Positions 1-7,951 of a stretch of DNA of 11,070 nucleotides are shown piece after piece. This DNA comes from an uncultured Ruminiclostridium sp. Lineage in GTDB: Bacteria; Bacillota; Clostridia; Oscillospirales; Ruminococcaceae. Position 1 is the first letter of the stretch. Each line of letters opens with the position of its first letter. Under the pieces are notes generated by a model, which saw only the letters and a list, made by a program, of their open reading frames with translations, made no database searches and was not told where the DNA came from. Position numbers and translations under genes: made by a program. The stretch covers positions 1 to 11,070 of the forward strand of contig CAKSIR010000075.1 of the NCBI GenBank assembly GCA_934462775.1, given 5' to 3'.

Positions 1-3000
1 GATAAAACAAAATTTACCGTTAATCTTCCTGATGGCAAAAGCTTTTCCGAAAGACAGGACATAGGCGATGGTTACGGAGGAGTTATTGATTTTATGCGGA
101 ATTTTCCGTCATACAATGATGTAATTCCAATTCTCGAAGAACAGCGTGATAAGGATAGAATTGCTTCGGGGGTAATTACCGAAGCTGTCAGCAATGCTGC
201 CAAAACAGATAAGATGAACGAGCCTATTGAAAAGGCTGTCGCTGACGTTAAACCCATTGTAAAGGAGCAAAACTATCGTTATACCGAAAATGTTTATGCA
301 GCAGGCGCAAAGGCAAAATACCGTGATAATATTGCTGCTATAAAAAAGCTGTACGAAATCGAAAAGGAAAAACGTCCTGCAACGCCGGAAGAACAGGTGA
401 TACTGTCAAGGTATGTAGGATGGGGCGGACTTTCCAAAGCTTTTGACAGTAGTGCAGAAGATTGGAAAAAAGAATATTATGAGCTTAAAAACCTACTCGA
501 TGAAAAAACATATAATTCGGCAATTTTAAGCACAAGAACAGCATACTACACGGACCCCGACGCTGTTATAAGACCAATATTCAGCACACTTGAACGGTTT
601 GGGTTTAATGGTGGGAAAATCCTTGACCCCGCAATGGGCACGGGAAATTTCTTTTCCGTACTACCCGACAGTATGGCTGATAATTCACAGCTTACAGGCG
701 TTGAGATTGATGAGCTTACCAGTCGTATTGCGAAAAAGCTTTATCCAAACGCTGATATTAAAATAACAGCATTTGAGCGTACATCTTTTGACGATGAAAG
801 CTTTGATGCAGTAGTAGGCAATGTACCTTTTGACAATTTCACGGTTTATGATAAAACGTACACCGACTCCTATTTATTACACGACTACTTTTTTATCAAG
901 TCATTGGACAAGCTTAAAGCGGGCGGCATAGCTGCTCTGATAACCTCAAGCGGTACAATGGACAAAATAAGTAATTCCGTTCGCATTGACATAGCAAAGC
1001 GTGCGGAACTTATAGGAGCTGTGCGGCTGCCAATCACAGCGTTTAAGGCAATTGCCGGTACGGAAGTTACCACAGACGTTATATTTCTGAAAAAGCGTGA
1101 CATTGTTTTGTCTGAAAACGAGCTGTTGTATAATCTGCCCGAATGGGCGCATAGACCCGATAATCTGTACGATGAAAACCACAACTACATTGAATCTATA
1201 AACAGATATTATTTATCAAATCCCGATATGATACTTGGAACAATGCAGCGGCGCTCAGGCAGATTTGGTGACAGCGGAGTATGTGTTCCAAAGGAAAATC
1301 AAGACCTAAAATCAGATTTAGAAACGGCGCTTATGAGGCTTAACGCACAATTCAGCGCCGCTCATACAGAAGCGTCTGCCGAGGACGTTGAAGAAGCTGA
1401 CGAGGAATACGGCTCAGAACGTATTGAAGCGCCCGAAAACGCAAGAAATTTCTGCTTTTACTTAAATGACAACCGTATCTGGTATTGTGAAAACGGATAC
1501 CTTGAGGAATATGCTGCGAAGAATAATACAGAAGCCGGGCGAATAAAGGGGCTATGCGAGATAGCCGATAAAACGCAGTATATAATCGACCTGCAGGTTA
1601 AGGATTATTCAGAAGAACAGCTCAGATCTGCCCAGAAAGAGTTAGCGGATATGTACGATGTATTTGTAACGAAATACGGATATATAAACAGCAAGGCTAA
1701 TCTGACCGCTTTTCACGATGACCTGAGAGCGCCCCTTGTAAGCTCCATAGAGTACGAAGACGAGGAGGAAAAGGACGGACAGGTTCAGACTGTTTACAAG
1801 AAAGCTGATATATTCACAAAGGCAACCGTAGTATCCAACAAGCTTATTGAAACGGCGAAAACCTCAGAAGAAGCGTTGTATATTTCGCTGAACATAAAAA
1901 ATAAGGTAGATATAGAATATATGTCACACCTTTGCGGGAAGGAGCCGGATACAGTTATAGAGGAGCTTGGCGATAAAATTTACCTCAATCCCATAAATTA
2001 TGACGGAAAATACGGCGGGTGGGAGCTTGCCGAGGAATACCTGAGCGGATACGTCAAAGACAAGCTTGAAATCGCAAGGATTTACGCAAAGGAAACCCCT
2101 GAGCTCTTTGCAAGAAACGTGTCGGCTCTGGAGGAAAATCAGCCTGAATTTATTCCTATAAACTGCATTTCTTACGGAATTGGTACAATATACATTCCAT
2201 CGGAAATGTACAGACAGTTTATGTACGAAACATTCCAAACATCAAACTGGAATAAGGTGAGCGATTCCTCACATAGAGTTGCTATTGATGTAAAATATAA
2301 CAGCATTCTTAATTCATGGCAAATTTCAGGAAAAAATCTTGAAGCAACATCGGTAAAGGTCAATAAAATTTATGGAACGGCAAGAATGAACGCTTATGAA
2401 ATAATGGAGGCTTCACTTAATCTAAAACGTGTTGAGGTAAAGGATAAACAAAAAGTAGTAAACTCTAACGGTGATGAGGTTGAGCGTTATGTGCTTAATA
2501 AGAATGAAACCTTGCTCGCCCGTGAGCGTCAGAACAAAATTGAAAATGAATTTCACAATTGGATCTTGTCAAGCAATGAGCGCATATCAGCAATTGAAAA
2601 TATTTATAACAGCAAATTCAACGTAATAAAACCCCGCTCTTACGACGGCAGTTATCTCAAAATACCGTCTATCAATCCAAATATAAGGCTTCGCGCTCAT
2701 CAGAAAGACGTTATCGCCCGAATAGTACATTCAGGTTCTGCCCTTATGGCTCATGAGGTCGGCGCAGGAAAAACTGCTGCAATGGCAGCCGCAGGAATAT
2801 ATATGCGCTCAATCGGAATTGCCAAAAAGCCTATATACGTTGTCCCAAAGCCAATTGTATCACAATGGGGCAGAGAATTTATGCGTTTCTTCCCGACGGC
2901 AAAAATCCTTGTTACATCTGCCGAGGACTTTACAAAAGAAAACCGCCGCAGATTTTTGAGCAAGATAGCCACAGGGGATTTCGATGCTATAATCATGGGA

Positions 3001-5151
3001 CAAACGCAGTTTGAAAAGATACCGCTTTCACTGGAACGGCAGGAACGGGCTTACGACGAAAAAATAATGCGTATAAGCAATGCAATTGCGGAAATGGAAA
3101 AAGACAACTCAAAAAGCTTTTCCGTAAAGCAGCTTGCAGCCACAAGAAAATCCATTGAAAACAAGCTTGAAAAACTGAGAGCCGATTTCAAAAAAGACGA
3201 TTTCATCACCTTTGAGAAGCTTGGCGCTGATTTTCTTTTTGTAGATGAAGCGCATAACTACAAAAACCTCGCGCTGTTCACCAAGATGAACAATGTATCA
3301 GGTATAAACTCAAGCTCGGACAGTCAACGTGCTTCCGATATGGAGATGAAAATTCGTTATATGCAGGAAATTAACAATGGCGGAGGTGTTGTGCTTGCCA
3401 CGGGTACGCCTGTTTCAAACACCCTTTCCGAGCTTTACGTTATGCAGCACTATTTACAGCCGCAGACTCTGCATCGAATGGGACTTGATTATTTTGACAA
3501 TTGGGCGAGCGTTTTTGGAAAAACAACAACAGCTTTGGAGGTTAAGCCCTCAGGTAACGGCTTCAGAATGAAAACTCGCTTTTCCGAGTTTCATAATTTG
3601 CCCGAACTTACAAATACATTTATGGAGGTGTTCGATATACGCAAAAAATCAGAGCTTGGGTTGAAATTGCCTGAAATTGTAGGCGGCAAGCCTGAGATAA
3701 TAGTATGCGAAAAATCTCCCGACCAGGAGCTGCAGGTTGAGGAGGGAATGAAACGAGCTGAGGCAATCGAATCGGGAGCGGTTGACCGAAAAGAAGATAA
3801 TATGTTAGCAGTATGCACCTACATGACTAAGGTGGCGTTGGATGCTCGAATTATCGACCCTGAAGCAGAGGACTATGAAGGCTCAAAGGTAAATCGCTGC
3901 ATAAGTAAAATAGTTGAATATGACGCGGAATATCCGGGAACAGCTCAGGTAGTGTTCTGCGATACCAACGTGCCGCAGGGAGAGAATAAGTTTTCCGTTT
4001 ATAATGCAATTCGTGACGGACTTGTAAAAACGGGAAGATATTCAAAAAATGAGATAGCGTTCATACACGAAGCTGCCACTGATATTAAACGAGATGAGCT
4101 GTTCAGAAAGGTAAACGCCGCCTCGATAAGGGTAATAATCGGTTCAACCGGCAAATTAGGCACGGGCGTTAATATTCAGGAAAAGCTGATAGCAGCACAC
4201 CACCTTGACGCACCGTACCGCCCTGCCGATTTGGAGCAGCGTAACGGACGTTTAGTACGTCAGGGAAACACCAACGAAAAGGTGCATATTGTATATTACA
4301 GTACAAGAGGAACGTTTGACAGCTATCGCTGGCAGCTGCTTGAGAAGAAGCAGTTCTTCATATCACAGGTTATGTCAGGCAAACCCGCTTCGCGCTCGTG
4401 CCAGGATATTGACGAAGCAACCCTAACATTCAGCGAAATGAAAGCAGCAACCACAGAAAATCCATTGATTGCTGAAAAGCTGACCGTTGACAATGAAGTT
4501 AGCCGCTTAACGCTGCTTAAAAACGAATTTATCGCAAATCAAAGGCAGCTTACGAGAAACATTGAAGAAAAATACCCTCTTGAGATTTCTGAAACATTAG
4601 CGTCAATAGAAAAATGCAAAATTGATATTGAAACTGTAAGCAGCAACCCTGTTCCTGCAGATACTGTTTTTATTACTGTCAATAATAAGGTGTATACAGA
4701 GCGTGAGGCAGCGGGAAAAGTAATAATGGAATTGTTAAACAGTTACTCGGCAAACGCCGCCAAAAATGATTTTGCAGACAGCGGGGTAATAGGAACATAT
4801 AGAGGAATGAATATTGTATTCTCAAATCCTAATGCTTTTACGCCGAAAATCGTGCTTAAGGGACAGCTTGCATATACTACGGGTTACAGCTATACCACAG
4901 CGGGCAGCGTTACAAAAATAATGAATCTTGCGAAAGCTCCTGAACAACGGAAAAAGAACCTTGAGCAAATTCTGGGCGATTTGTATAAGCAGCTTGAAGC
5001 GTCTAAGCAGCAGCTGAAGCAGAAATTTGAATACGAAAACGAATTGTCTGAAATGCTTGAAAAGCAAAGCCGGCTTAACAATCTTCTGGAGTTTGGCAAC
5101 TCGGAGCAGGAGCAGGAGCAGGAAGAAATTATTGATGAAGCCACTTTGTAA
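1..5151 (+). CDS. Giant N6-DNA methylase / SNF2-DEAH helicase fusion of a conjugative element (5' partial)
   Basis: The frame is open from base 1 (1,716 visible residues), so the start lies upstream; the ATG at 94 is internal. Numbering from base 1, a conserved RYVGWGG block (residues 137-143) precedes a methyltransferase fold with SAM motif DPAMGTGNF (bases 625-651) and catalytic-type NVPF (820-831), where classical adenine methylases have NPPY/F. A superfamily 2 helicase follows: GAGKT Walker A (2761-2775), DEAH (3244-3255), TGTP motif III (3400-3411), GTGVNIQ motif V (4159-4179) and QRNGRLVRQG motif VI (from 4237). The C-terminus is a charged, probably coiled-coil segment (about residues 1640-1700) ending in an EQEQEQ run. 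Proteins of this layout are known from Firmicute integrative/conjugative elements, where they are thought to protect or process element DNA; the exact role is unsettled. No frameshift is seen and all helicase motifs are intact. Family assignment is firm; enzymatic activity is inferred. Confidence 0.93.
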   Translation, partial: DKTKFTVNLPDGKSFSERQDIGDGYGGVIDFMRNFPSYNDVIPILEEQRDKDRIASGVITEAVSNAAKTDKMNEPIEKAVADVKPIVKEQNYRYTENVYAAGAKAKYRDNIAAIKKLYEIEKEKRPATPEEQVILSRYVGWGGLSKAFDSSAEDWKKEYYELKNLLDEKTYNSAILSTRTAYYTDPDAVIRPIFSTLERFGFNGGKILDPAMGTGNFFSVLPDSMADNSQLTGVEIDELTSRIAKKLYPNADIKITAFERTSFDDESFDAVVGNVPFDNFTVYDKTYTDSYLLHDYFFIKSLDKLKAGGIAALITSSGTMDKISNSVRIDIAKRAELIGAVRLPITAFKAIAGTEVTTDVIFLKKRDIVLSENELLYNLPEWAHRPDNLYDENHNYIESINRYYLSNPDMILGTMQRRSGRFGDSGVCVPKENQDLKSDLETALMRLNAQFSAAHTEASAEDVEEADEEYGSERIEAPENARNFCFYLNDNRIWYCENGYLEEYAAKNNTEAGRIKGLCEIADKTQYIIDLQVKDYSEEQLRSAQKELADMYDVFVTKYGYINSKANLTAFHDDLRAPLVSSIEYEDEEEKDGQVQTVYKKADIFTKATVVSNKLIETAKTSEEALYISLNIKNKVDIEYMSHLCGKEPDTVIEELGDKIYLNPINYDGKYGGWELAEEYLSGYVKDKLEIARIYAKETPELFARNVSALEENQPEFIPINCISYGIGTIYIPSEMYRQFMYETFQTSNWNKVSDSSHRVAIDVKYNSILNSWQISGKNLEATSVKVNKIYGTARMNAYEIMEASLNLKRVEVKDKQKVVNSNGDEVERYVLNKNETLLARERQNKIENEFHNWILSSNERISAIENIYNSKFNVIKPRSYDGSYLKIPSINPNIRLRAHQKDVIARIVHSGSALMAHEVGAGKTAAMAAAGIYMRSIGIAKKPIYVVPKPIVSQWGREFMRFFPTAKILVTSAEDFTKENRRRFLSKIATGDFDAIIMGQTQFEKIPLSLERQERAYDEKIMRISNAIAEMEKDNSKSFSVKQLAATRKSIENKLEKLRADFKKDDFITFEKLGADFLFVDEAHNYKNLALFTKMNNVSGINSSSDSQRASDMEMKIRYMQEINNGGGVVLATGTPVSNTLSELYVMQHYLQPQTLHRMGLDYFDNWASVFGKTTTALEVKPSGNGFRMKTRFSEFHNLPELTNTFMEVFDIRKKSELGLKLPEIVGGKPEIIVCEKSPDQELQVEEGMKRAEAIESGAVDRKEDNMLAVCTYMTKVALDARIIDPEAEDYEGSKVNRCISKIVEYDAEYPGTAQVVFCDTNVPQGENKFSVYNAIRDGLVKTGRYSKNEIAFIHEAATDIKRDELFRKVNAASIRVIIGSTGKLGTGVNIQEKLIAAHHLDAPYRPADLEQRNGRLVRQGNTNEKVHIVYYSTRGTFDSYRWQLLEKKQFFISQVMSGKPASRSCQDIDEATLTFSEMKAATTENPLIAEKLTVDNEVSRLTLLKNEFIANQRQLTRNIEEKYPLEISETLASIEKCKIDIETVSSNPVPADTVFITVNNKVYTEREAAGKVIMELLNSYSANAAKNDFADSGVIGTYRGMNIVFSNPNAFTPKIVLKGQLAYTTGYSYTTAGSVTKIMNLAKAPEQRKKNLEQILGDLYKQLEASKQQLKQKFEYENELSEMLEKQSRLNNLLEFGNSEQEQEQEEIIDEATL

Positions 5152-5163
5152 ATCACGGCAAAG

Positions 5164-5193
5164 AAAGCCTCGCGGTTACAGCGCGGGGCTTTT
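5164..5193 (+). terminator. Rho-independent-type terminator after the methylase-helicase gene
   Basis: An 11-bp stem (5164-5174 with 5182-5192, one G-U pair) closes a 7-nt loop and ends in a short T run. It starts 13 nt after the stop codon and lies just before the next gene's ribosome binding site. The T tract is only four bases, so read-through into the downstream gene is likely; it may attenuate rather than stop transcription. Confidence 0.7.
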
Positions 5194-5209
5194 AAATTTA
5201 AGGAGAAAT

Positions 5210-5770
5210 ATGAATAAGTTTTTCAAAATACCGGCTGATGTATTTCATCGCAATTCAGATGTCAGCGTGGGAAAAGAATTTTATATACTCTGCTATTTTT
5301 ACAGTATATCGGCATTGACAGGGGCGGCTTCCGTCCGTGTGAAGCTGCCGCAGATAGCGCAGAAAATGGGCGTAAATCATAAAGACAACGTTATCCGCCT
5401 TATAAATAAGCTTGTTAATTACGGTTACGTCACTAAGAGAAAAATCAAAAACAGCTTTACGCTGTTTCCTGTCGTAAATGAATACACGCTGACAAATCCC
5501 AACCCTAAGGACTGCATACTTGTTCCGGATTATTTTCTCGACATTTATGTAGATGAGGAGATTATCAAAGGAAATATGCTTTACCTGCTTATTTACCTCT
5601 ATTCAGCGTCGGACGGAAAGCTGAGCGACTGTAAAATTAAATTATCCGATATTGTTTCTGCAACGGGATTTTATCCGATAAAAATAGCAAAATTCGTTAA
5701 AAAACTCAAAACACACGGCGTAATTGCGAAGTCATTTCAAATCGAATATGACGCCGTAAAGAAAAAATAA
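5210..5770 (+). CDS. Tandem winged-helix DNA-binding protein, replication-initiator-like
   Basis: The protein is 186 residues long. I chose the ATG at 5210 because AAGGAG lies at 5200-5205, 4 nt upstream; the same frame extends back to 5027, but that part overlaps the upstream gene and the terminator. Two similar units are visible. The first begins FKIPADVF, then a hydrophobic helix (FYILCYFYSI) and a helix-turn-helix-like stretch (LPQIAQKMGV...NVIRLINKLVNYGYV). The second begins LVPDYFLDI, then MLYLLIYLYSA and LSDIVSATGF...IAKFVKKLKTHGVI. This resembles winged-helix domains of plasmid/ICE replication initiators and DnaD-like proteins. It probably binds DNA in element replication or regulation. 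I cannot name a precise family, and no catalytic residues are apparent. It likely belongs with the next gene, which has the same layout. Confidence 0.8.
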   Translation: MNKFFKIPADVFHRNSDVSVGKEFYILCYFYSISALTGAASVRVKLPQIAQKMGVNHKDNVIRLINKLVNYGYVTKRKIKNSFTLFPVVNEYTLTNPNPKDCILVPDYFLDIYVDEEIIKGNMLYLLIYLYSASDGKLSDCKIKLSDIVSATGFYPIKIAKFVKKLKTHGVIAKSFQIEYDAVKKK

Positions 5771-5774
5771 TAAA

Positions 5775-5819
5775 TAGAAATAACAGCAGACTGTAAGCAA
5801 AGGTCTGCTGTTATTCTAT
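5775..5819 (+). terminator. Long intergenic hairpin between the two winged-helix genes
   Basis: Arms 5779-5791 and 5803-5815 are perfectly complementary over 13 bp with an 11-nt loop. A single bulged A (5778) allows four more pairs (ATAG with CTAT). No T run follows the stem, but its outer part is AATAA/TTATT, so it could act as a symmetrical terminator. It ends four bases before the AAGGAAG ribosome site of the next gene (5823-5829), so it could also be an mRNA-stabilising or processing hairpin. Terminator is my first guess only. Confidence 0.55.
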
Positions 5820-5834
5820 ATTAAGGAAGAAAAA

Positions 5835-6650
5835 ATGAATAATATAAAAGTAAGCAACAGCGTTTTTGACCTTGGACTTACGCTCAAGGAACTTGCAATA
5901 TACACCTATCTTTTGTCCATTCACAGCAAGTATAAGAAAGTATCAATGGCAGCTATAGCCGCCTGCTGCGGCTTAAAGACGGCGGAAGCTGTATCGAGAA
6001 ACATAGCCGCCCTGAAGAAAAAGGGGTTAATAACAACTGTTATTTCAACTGTAAAAACCGACGGACTTTGCGGGAGCAACATTTATATGCTTAAGGAGCT
6101 GCCGTTTGATGACGGCTTTTTCTTTTTTCCGCGCAGCCTTTTCAAAATGGGACTGTCCTACAAGGCGCTTGCTGTGCTGCTATTCCAATACAAAGCATAT
6201 TCGCCCGAGCGTGGAATTTCGTGGAACAGCTACTCCGACATAGCCAAAGCGCTTAAAATGCGCCGCTCCGACGTTATTGCGGAAATAAAGGCGTTGGTGC
6301 AGAAAAAGCTGCTCAGAAAACGTCTGTTTCGCTCAGAGAGCAATCGGAATGTATATAGCGATAATCATTACACGGTGGTATGGTTTTACATGGGAGCAAT
6401 TAAGCGCAGAATAACTGCAAAAAGGAAGAGAGCCCGCCCGGTGCAAACAGGCAAGCCCTCAAAAAACAAACTTTATCATCATTATGATACATCTTTTTAT
6501 GAAATATGTCAATACATAGATGGTGAAATTTCTGAGAAAAATGAAATTTTTGATACAATTGAAGCCGTGCTGAATAACGGCGGCGGTACAATAAGGGATT
6601 TTGCCGCCTTGCTCACAAACCTGTGCAAATCCGATGAGGAGCTGCTGTGA
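5835..6650 (+). CDS. Tandem winged-helix DNA-binding protein, paralogue of the preceding gene
   Basis: The protein is 271 residues long, starting at ATG 5835 with AAGGAAG about 5 nt upstream. Unit 1 runs from KVSNSVFDLGLTLKELAIYT through a helix-turn-helix (MAAIAACCGLKTAEAVSRNI) and wing (LKKKGLITTV). Unit 2 repeats the pattern: FFPRSLFKMGLSYKALAVLL, then YSDIAKALKMRRSDVIAEIK and LVQKKLLRKR. The sequence after about residue 185 is basic (AIKRRITAKRKRARP) and then acidic, without a recognisable domain. The F-x-x-G-L-[ST]-x-K-x-[LA]-A opening is typical of winged-helix proteins that start replication or regulate copy number in Firmicute mobile elements. A DNA-binding role is well supported by pattern; the target and exact function are inferred. 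It is the last + strand gene of the backbone, and a T-rich stretch directly follows the stop without a clear hairpin. Confidence 0.82.
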   Translation: MNNIKVSNSVFDLGLTLKELAIYTYLLSIHSKYKKVSMAAIAACCGLKTAEAVSRNIAALKKKGLITTVISTVKTDGLCGSNIYMLKELPFDDGFFFFPRSLFKMGLSYKALAVLLFQYKAYSPERGISWNSYSDIAKALKMRRSDVIAEIKALVQKKLLRKRLFRSESNRNVYSDNHYTVVWFYMGAIKRRITAKRKRARPVQTGKPSKNKLYHHYDTSFYEICQYIDGEISEKNEIFDTIEAVLNNGGGTIRDFAALLTNLCKSDEELL

Positions 6651-6869
6651 TTTTTTTCGTGTTTTTGGTGGGGGTTAAAATCAAGGCGCTTTATAATACC
6701 CATAAATGTATGGCACAGATAAAATCGCCATAAGCTTGCCAACTACCGGTTCCGACCGTTTCTTTATGCGGAAATCATGCAAAGTAATGTTTGAGTTACG
6801 GAAAAAAGACAAAGCGGCGCTTTTATGCGGCTGCCATATTTCAGGACTCTTTTTTCCGTTATTCTGCGG
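6651..6869. other. Intergenic region, mostly the proximal copy of a direct repeat
   Basis: No gene is supported between the end of the second winged-helix gene and the antitoxin stop. The first part is a T/G-rich stretch with a small CCATA/TATGG hairpin (6700-6713). The rest, from 6708, is shared with 7677-7838. Short + strand frames across it are the reverse side of the antitoxin and repeat. Confidence 0.7.
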
Positions 6870-6939
6870 TTAATTGGGTACGAATTCAATTTTTACAGAC
6901 ATACCCATTGCCTTGGCAAGACGTTGGAGGGTTTTTATG
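6708..6939 (+). repeat. Direct repeat copy A (overlaps the antitoxin 3' end)
   Basis: This copy matches 7677-7907 at an offset of 969 bp. The segment 6808-6935 is identical over 128 bp to 7777-7904. The left portion (6708-6807) diverges by scattered substitutions and two compensating single-base indels. The copy covers the last 21 codons and stop of the antitoxin gene plus its downstream flank, and both copies read in the same direction. Confidence 0.93.
6798..6859 (-). terminator. Inverted repeat downstream of the antitoxin, possible terminator
   Basis: ACGGAAAAAAGA (6798-6809) and its exact complement (6848-6859) form a 12-bp stem, extendable by about four more pairs past one mismatch. The loop is 38 nt and holds a small AAAGC/GCTTT hairpin. 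Read on the - strand it begins 10 nt after the antitoxin stop, and the inner hairpin is followed by a T6 run, so it could end the toxin-antitoxin transcript. The counterpart in the second repeat copy is slightly imperfect. The large loop makes this less certain than a classic terminator. Confidence 0.5.
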
Positions 6940-7148
6940 GATGGGTTTCCGTTTCCGTTTTCCAGTTTACTTATATCTCCTTGAGCAATTCCTGTACGTT
7001 CGGAAAGCTCCTTTTGTGTAATTCCTCTCAGTTTTCGAGCGTCAATCATTGCCTGAATGATTGCAAATTCAGGCTCAAGAGCTTCATATTCTGCCTTTAT
7101 TTCAGCGTCCTTGAGCTGTTCCTTAAGGAAATCATCGAATTTAGTCAT
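6870..7148 (-). CDS. HigA-like Xre-family antitoxin
   Basis: This 92-residue protein has a Cro/C1-type helix-turn-helix at about residues 34-85 (TQKELSERTGIAQGDISKLE, then NGNPSIKTLQRLAKAMG). It should neutralise the toxin encoded just upstream and repress the shared promoter. Its ATG (7148) overlaps the toxin's TGA by 4 bp (ATGA), a sign of translational coupling, and AAAGGAG lies 8 nt ahead. The N-terminal acidic helix (FDDFLKEQLKDAEIKAEYEA) is typical of antitoxins partnered with Gp49-like toxins. The last 21 codons are duplicated at 7839-7904. The toxin-first gene order fits HigBA-type systems. The family is clear; the name higA is not certain enough to assign as a symbol. Confidence 0.9.
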   Translation of the reverse strand: MTKFDDFLKEQLKDAEIKAEYEALEPEFAIIQAMIDARKLRGITQKELSERTGIAQGDISKLENGNGNPSIKTLQRLAKAMGMSVKIEFVPN

Positions 7149-7504
7149 TGTTCATTCTCCTTTCTGCTGAGGAAATCAGCACGATAACATTTGGCTCGTT
7201 CTATTTCTTCTTTCGGTGTCTTTTGTGTTTTCTTTATAAATCCGTTTGTAAGAACGGCTTTTTTACCTACAACAAAGAAATACATTACTCTTGATATATC
7301 AGAGCCGACCTTCGCTCTGAGTTCTAATATGCCCTCGCTTACAGATTTTGAGTAAGGCTCTCTTAATTCATAACCATTGTTTTGCAGCATTTCAATGGTG
7401 CGTAACATTTTAGCCCTCATTTTTTTATCAAGACTTAATATAAATTCTTTGGCCGGTTCTGTTCCATCTTCTTTTTCATAGAATATTATTTCAAACTCAT
7501 CCAC
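7145..7504 (-). CDS. HigB/RelE-superfamily toxin (phage Gp49-like)
   Basis: This 119-residue protein has the pattern of Gp49-like toxins of the RelE/ParE superfamily: a beta start (FEIIFYEKEDG), two helices (residues about 17-43), the block LREPYSKSVSEGILELR (48-63), the strand SRVMYFFVVGKKAVLTNGF, and the tail KKTQKTPKEEIERA. Members usually cut mRNA on the ribosome; that activity is inferred here. The start is GTG at 7504, supported by AAGGAG 7 nt upstream; the nearby ATG is out of frame. It is the first gene of an operon with the antitoxin and is probably repressed by the antitoxin at the upstream palindrome. The gene appears full length and intact, so the pair may be active. Confidence 0.9.
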   Translation of the reverse strand: MDEFEIIFYEKEDGTEPAKEFILSLDKKMRAKMLRTIEMLQNNGYELREPYSKSVSEGILELRAKVGSDISRVMYFFVVGKKAVLTNGFIKKTQKTPKEEIERAKCYRADFLSRKENEQ

Positions 7505-7519
7505 ATATATTCTCCTTGT

Positions 7520-7541
7520 AATATAGGATTTATTCTATATT
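7520..7541. promoter_or_regulatory. Inverted repeat, possible antitoxin operator
   Basis: AATATAG (7520-7526) and CTATATT (7535-7541) form 7-bp arms around an 8-bp spacer, covering the predicted transcription start directly downstream of the -10 box. This is where a HigA-type repressor would be expected to bind. The arms are AT-rich, so chance is possible. Confidence 0.5.
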
Positions 7542-7542
7542 C

Positions 7543-7571
7543 ATTATACGACGTTTTTGCAAAATTGTCAA
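7543..7571 (-). promoter_or_regulatory. Sigma-A consensus promoter of the toxin-antitoxin operon
   Basis: On the - strand, TTGACA (7571-7566) and TATAAT (7548-7543) are both perfect and 17 bp apart. Transcription should begin near 7536, leaving a leader of about 30 nt before the GTG start. A fully consensus promoter suits an autoregulated toxin-antitoxin operon. Confidence 0.85.
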
Positions 7572-7676
7572 TAGCATTCAAAATTTTTTGATTGGAGAGC
7601 AGAGTCAAGGGTCATGCCTGAGGGGAGAGATTTCGCTTGTGAAAATACGTTCCGAACGCCTTGGTAAAGTGATAAG

Positions 7677-7907
7677 GTATTGCGCAGATAAAATCGCCAT
7701 AAGCTTGCCGGCTACTGAATCTGCTCGTTTATTTATGCGGAAATCTGCAAAATAATGTTTGAGTTACGGAAGAAAAGACAAAGCGGCGCTTTTATGCGGC
7801 TGCCATATTTCAGGACTCTTTTTTCCGTTATTCTGCGGTTAATTGGGTACGAATTCAATTTTTACAGACATACCCATTGCCTTGGCAAGACGTTGGAGGG
7901 TTTTATG
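7677..7907 (+). repeat. Direct repeat copy B
   Basis: This is the second copy of the repeat at 6708-6939, same orientation, with 128 identical bases (7777-7904). It breaks off abruptly after 7907, where copy A continues into the antitoxin gene and this copy enters unrelated sequence. The break marks a rearrangement junction. Confidence 0.93.
7839..7904 (-). pseudogene. Orphan 3' end of a second antitoxin gene
   Basis: Read on the - strand, this encodes the antitoxin's last 21 residues (KTLQRLAKAMGMSVKIEFVPN with its stop), identical to the intact copy. The helix-turn-helix, start codon and toxin partner are missing. It is best explained as what is left of a tandem second toxin-antitoxin module. 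Confidence 0.85.
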
Positions 7908-7951
7908 ACTGCACCGAATAATCTCACAAAATTCACTGATTATATATGAAA

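Larger units (their letters stand above)
7505..7838. other. Intergenic region upstream of the toxin gene
   Basis: It holds the toxin-antitoxin promoter and operator candidate (7520-7571), then about 100 bp (7572-7676) where I see no gene or clear repeat, then the start of repeat copy B. A + strand frame at 7755-7949 crosses the repeat but lacks a ribosome site and mirrors the antitoxin remnant. Confidence 0.65.

Noticed and set aside
5027..5209. Upstream extension of the first winged-helix gene
   Set aside because: It overlaps the end of the methylase-helicase gene in another frame and crosses the terminator; AAGGAG at 5200-5205 supports ATG 5210.
6791..7187. Two + strand frames across the antitoxin
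   Set aside because: They lie opposite a clear helix-turn-helix gene and the repeat, and have no ribosome site or protein-family pattern.
6708..7907. Direct repeats as transposon ends or attachment sites
   Set aside because: They are about 230 bp, contain coding sequence of the antitoxin, and bracket no transposase or integrase; a tandem duplication explains them better.
7755..7949. + strand frame in repeat copy B
   Set aside because: It is the same shadow as in copy A, broken at the repeat boundary; similarity to the copy A frame only reflects the DNA repeat.
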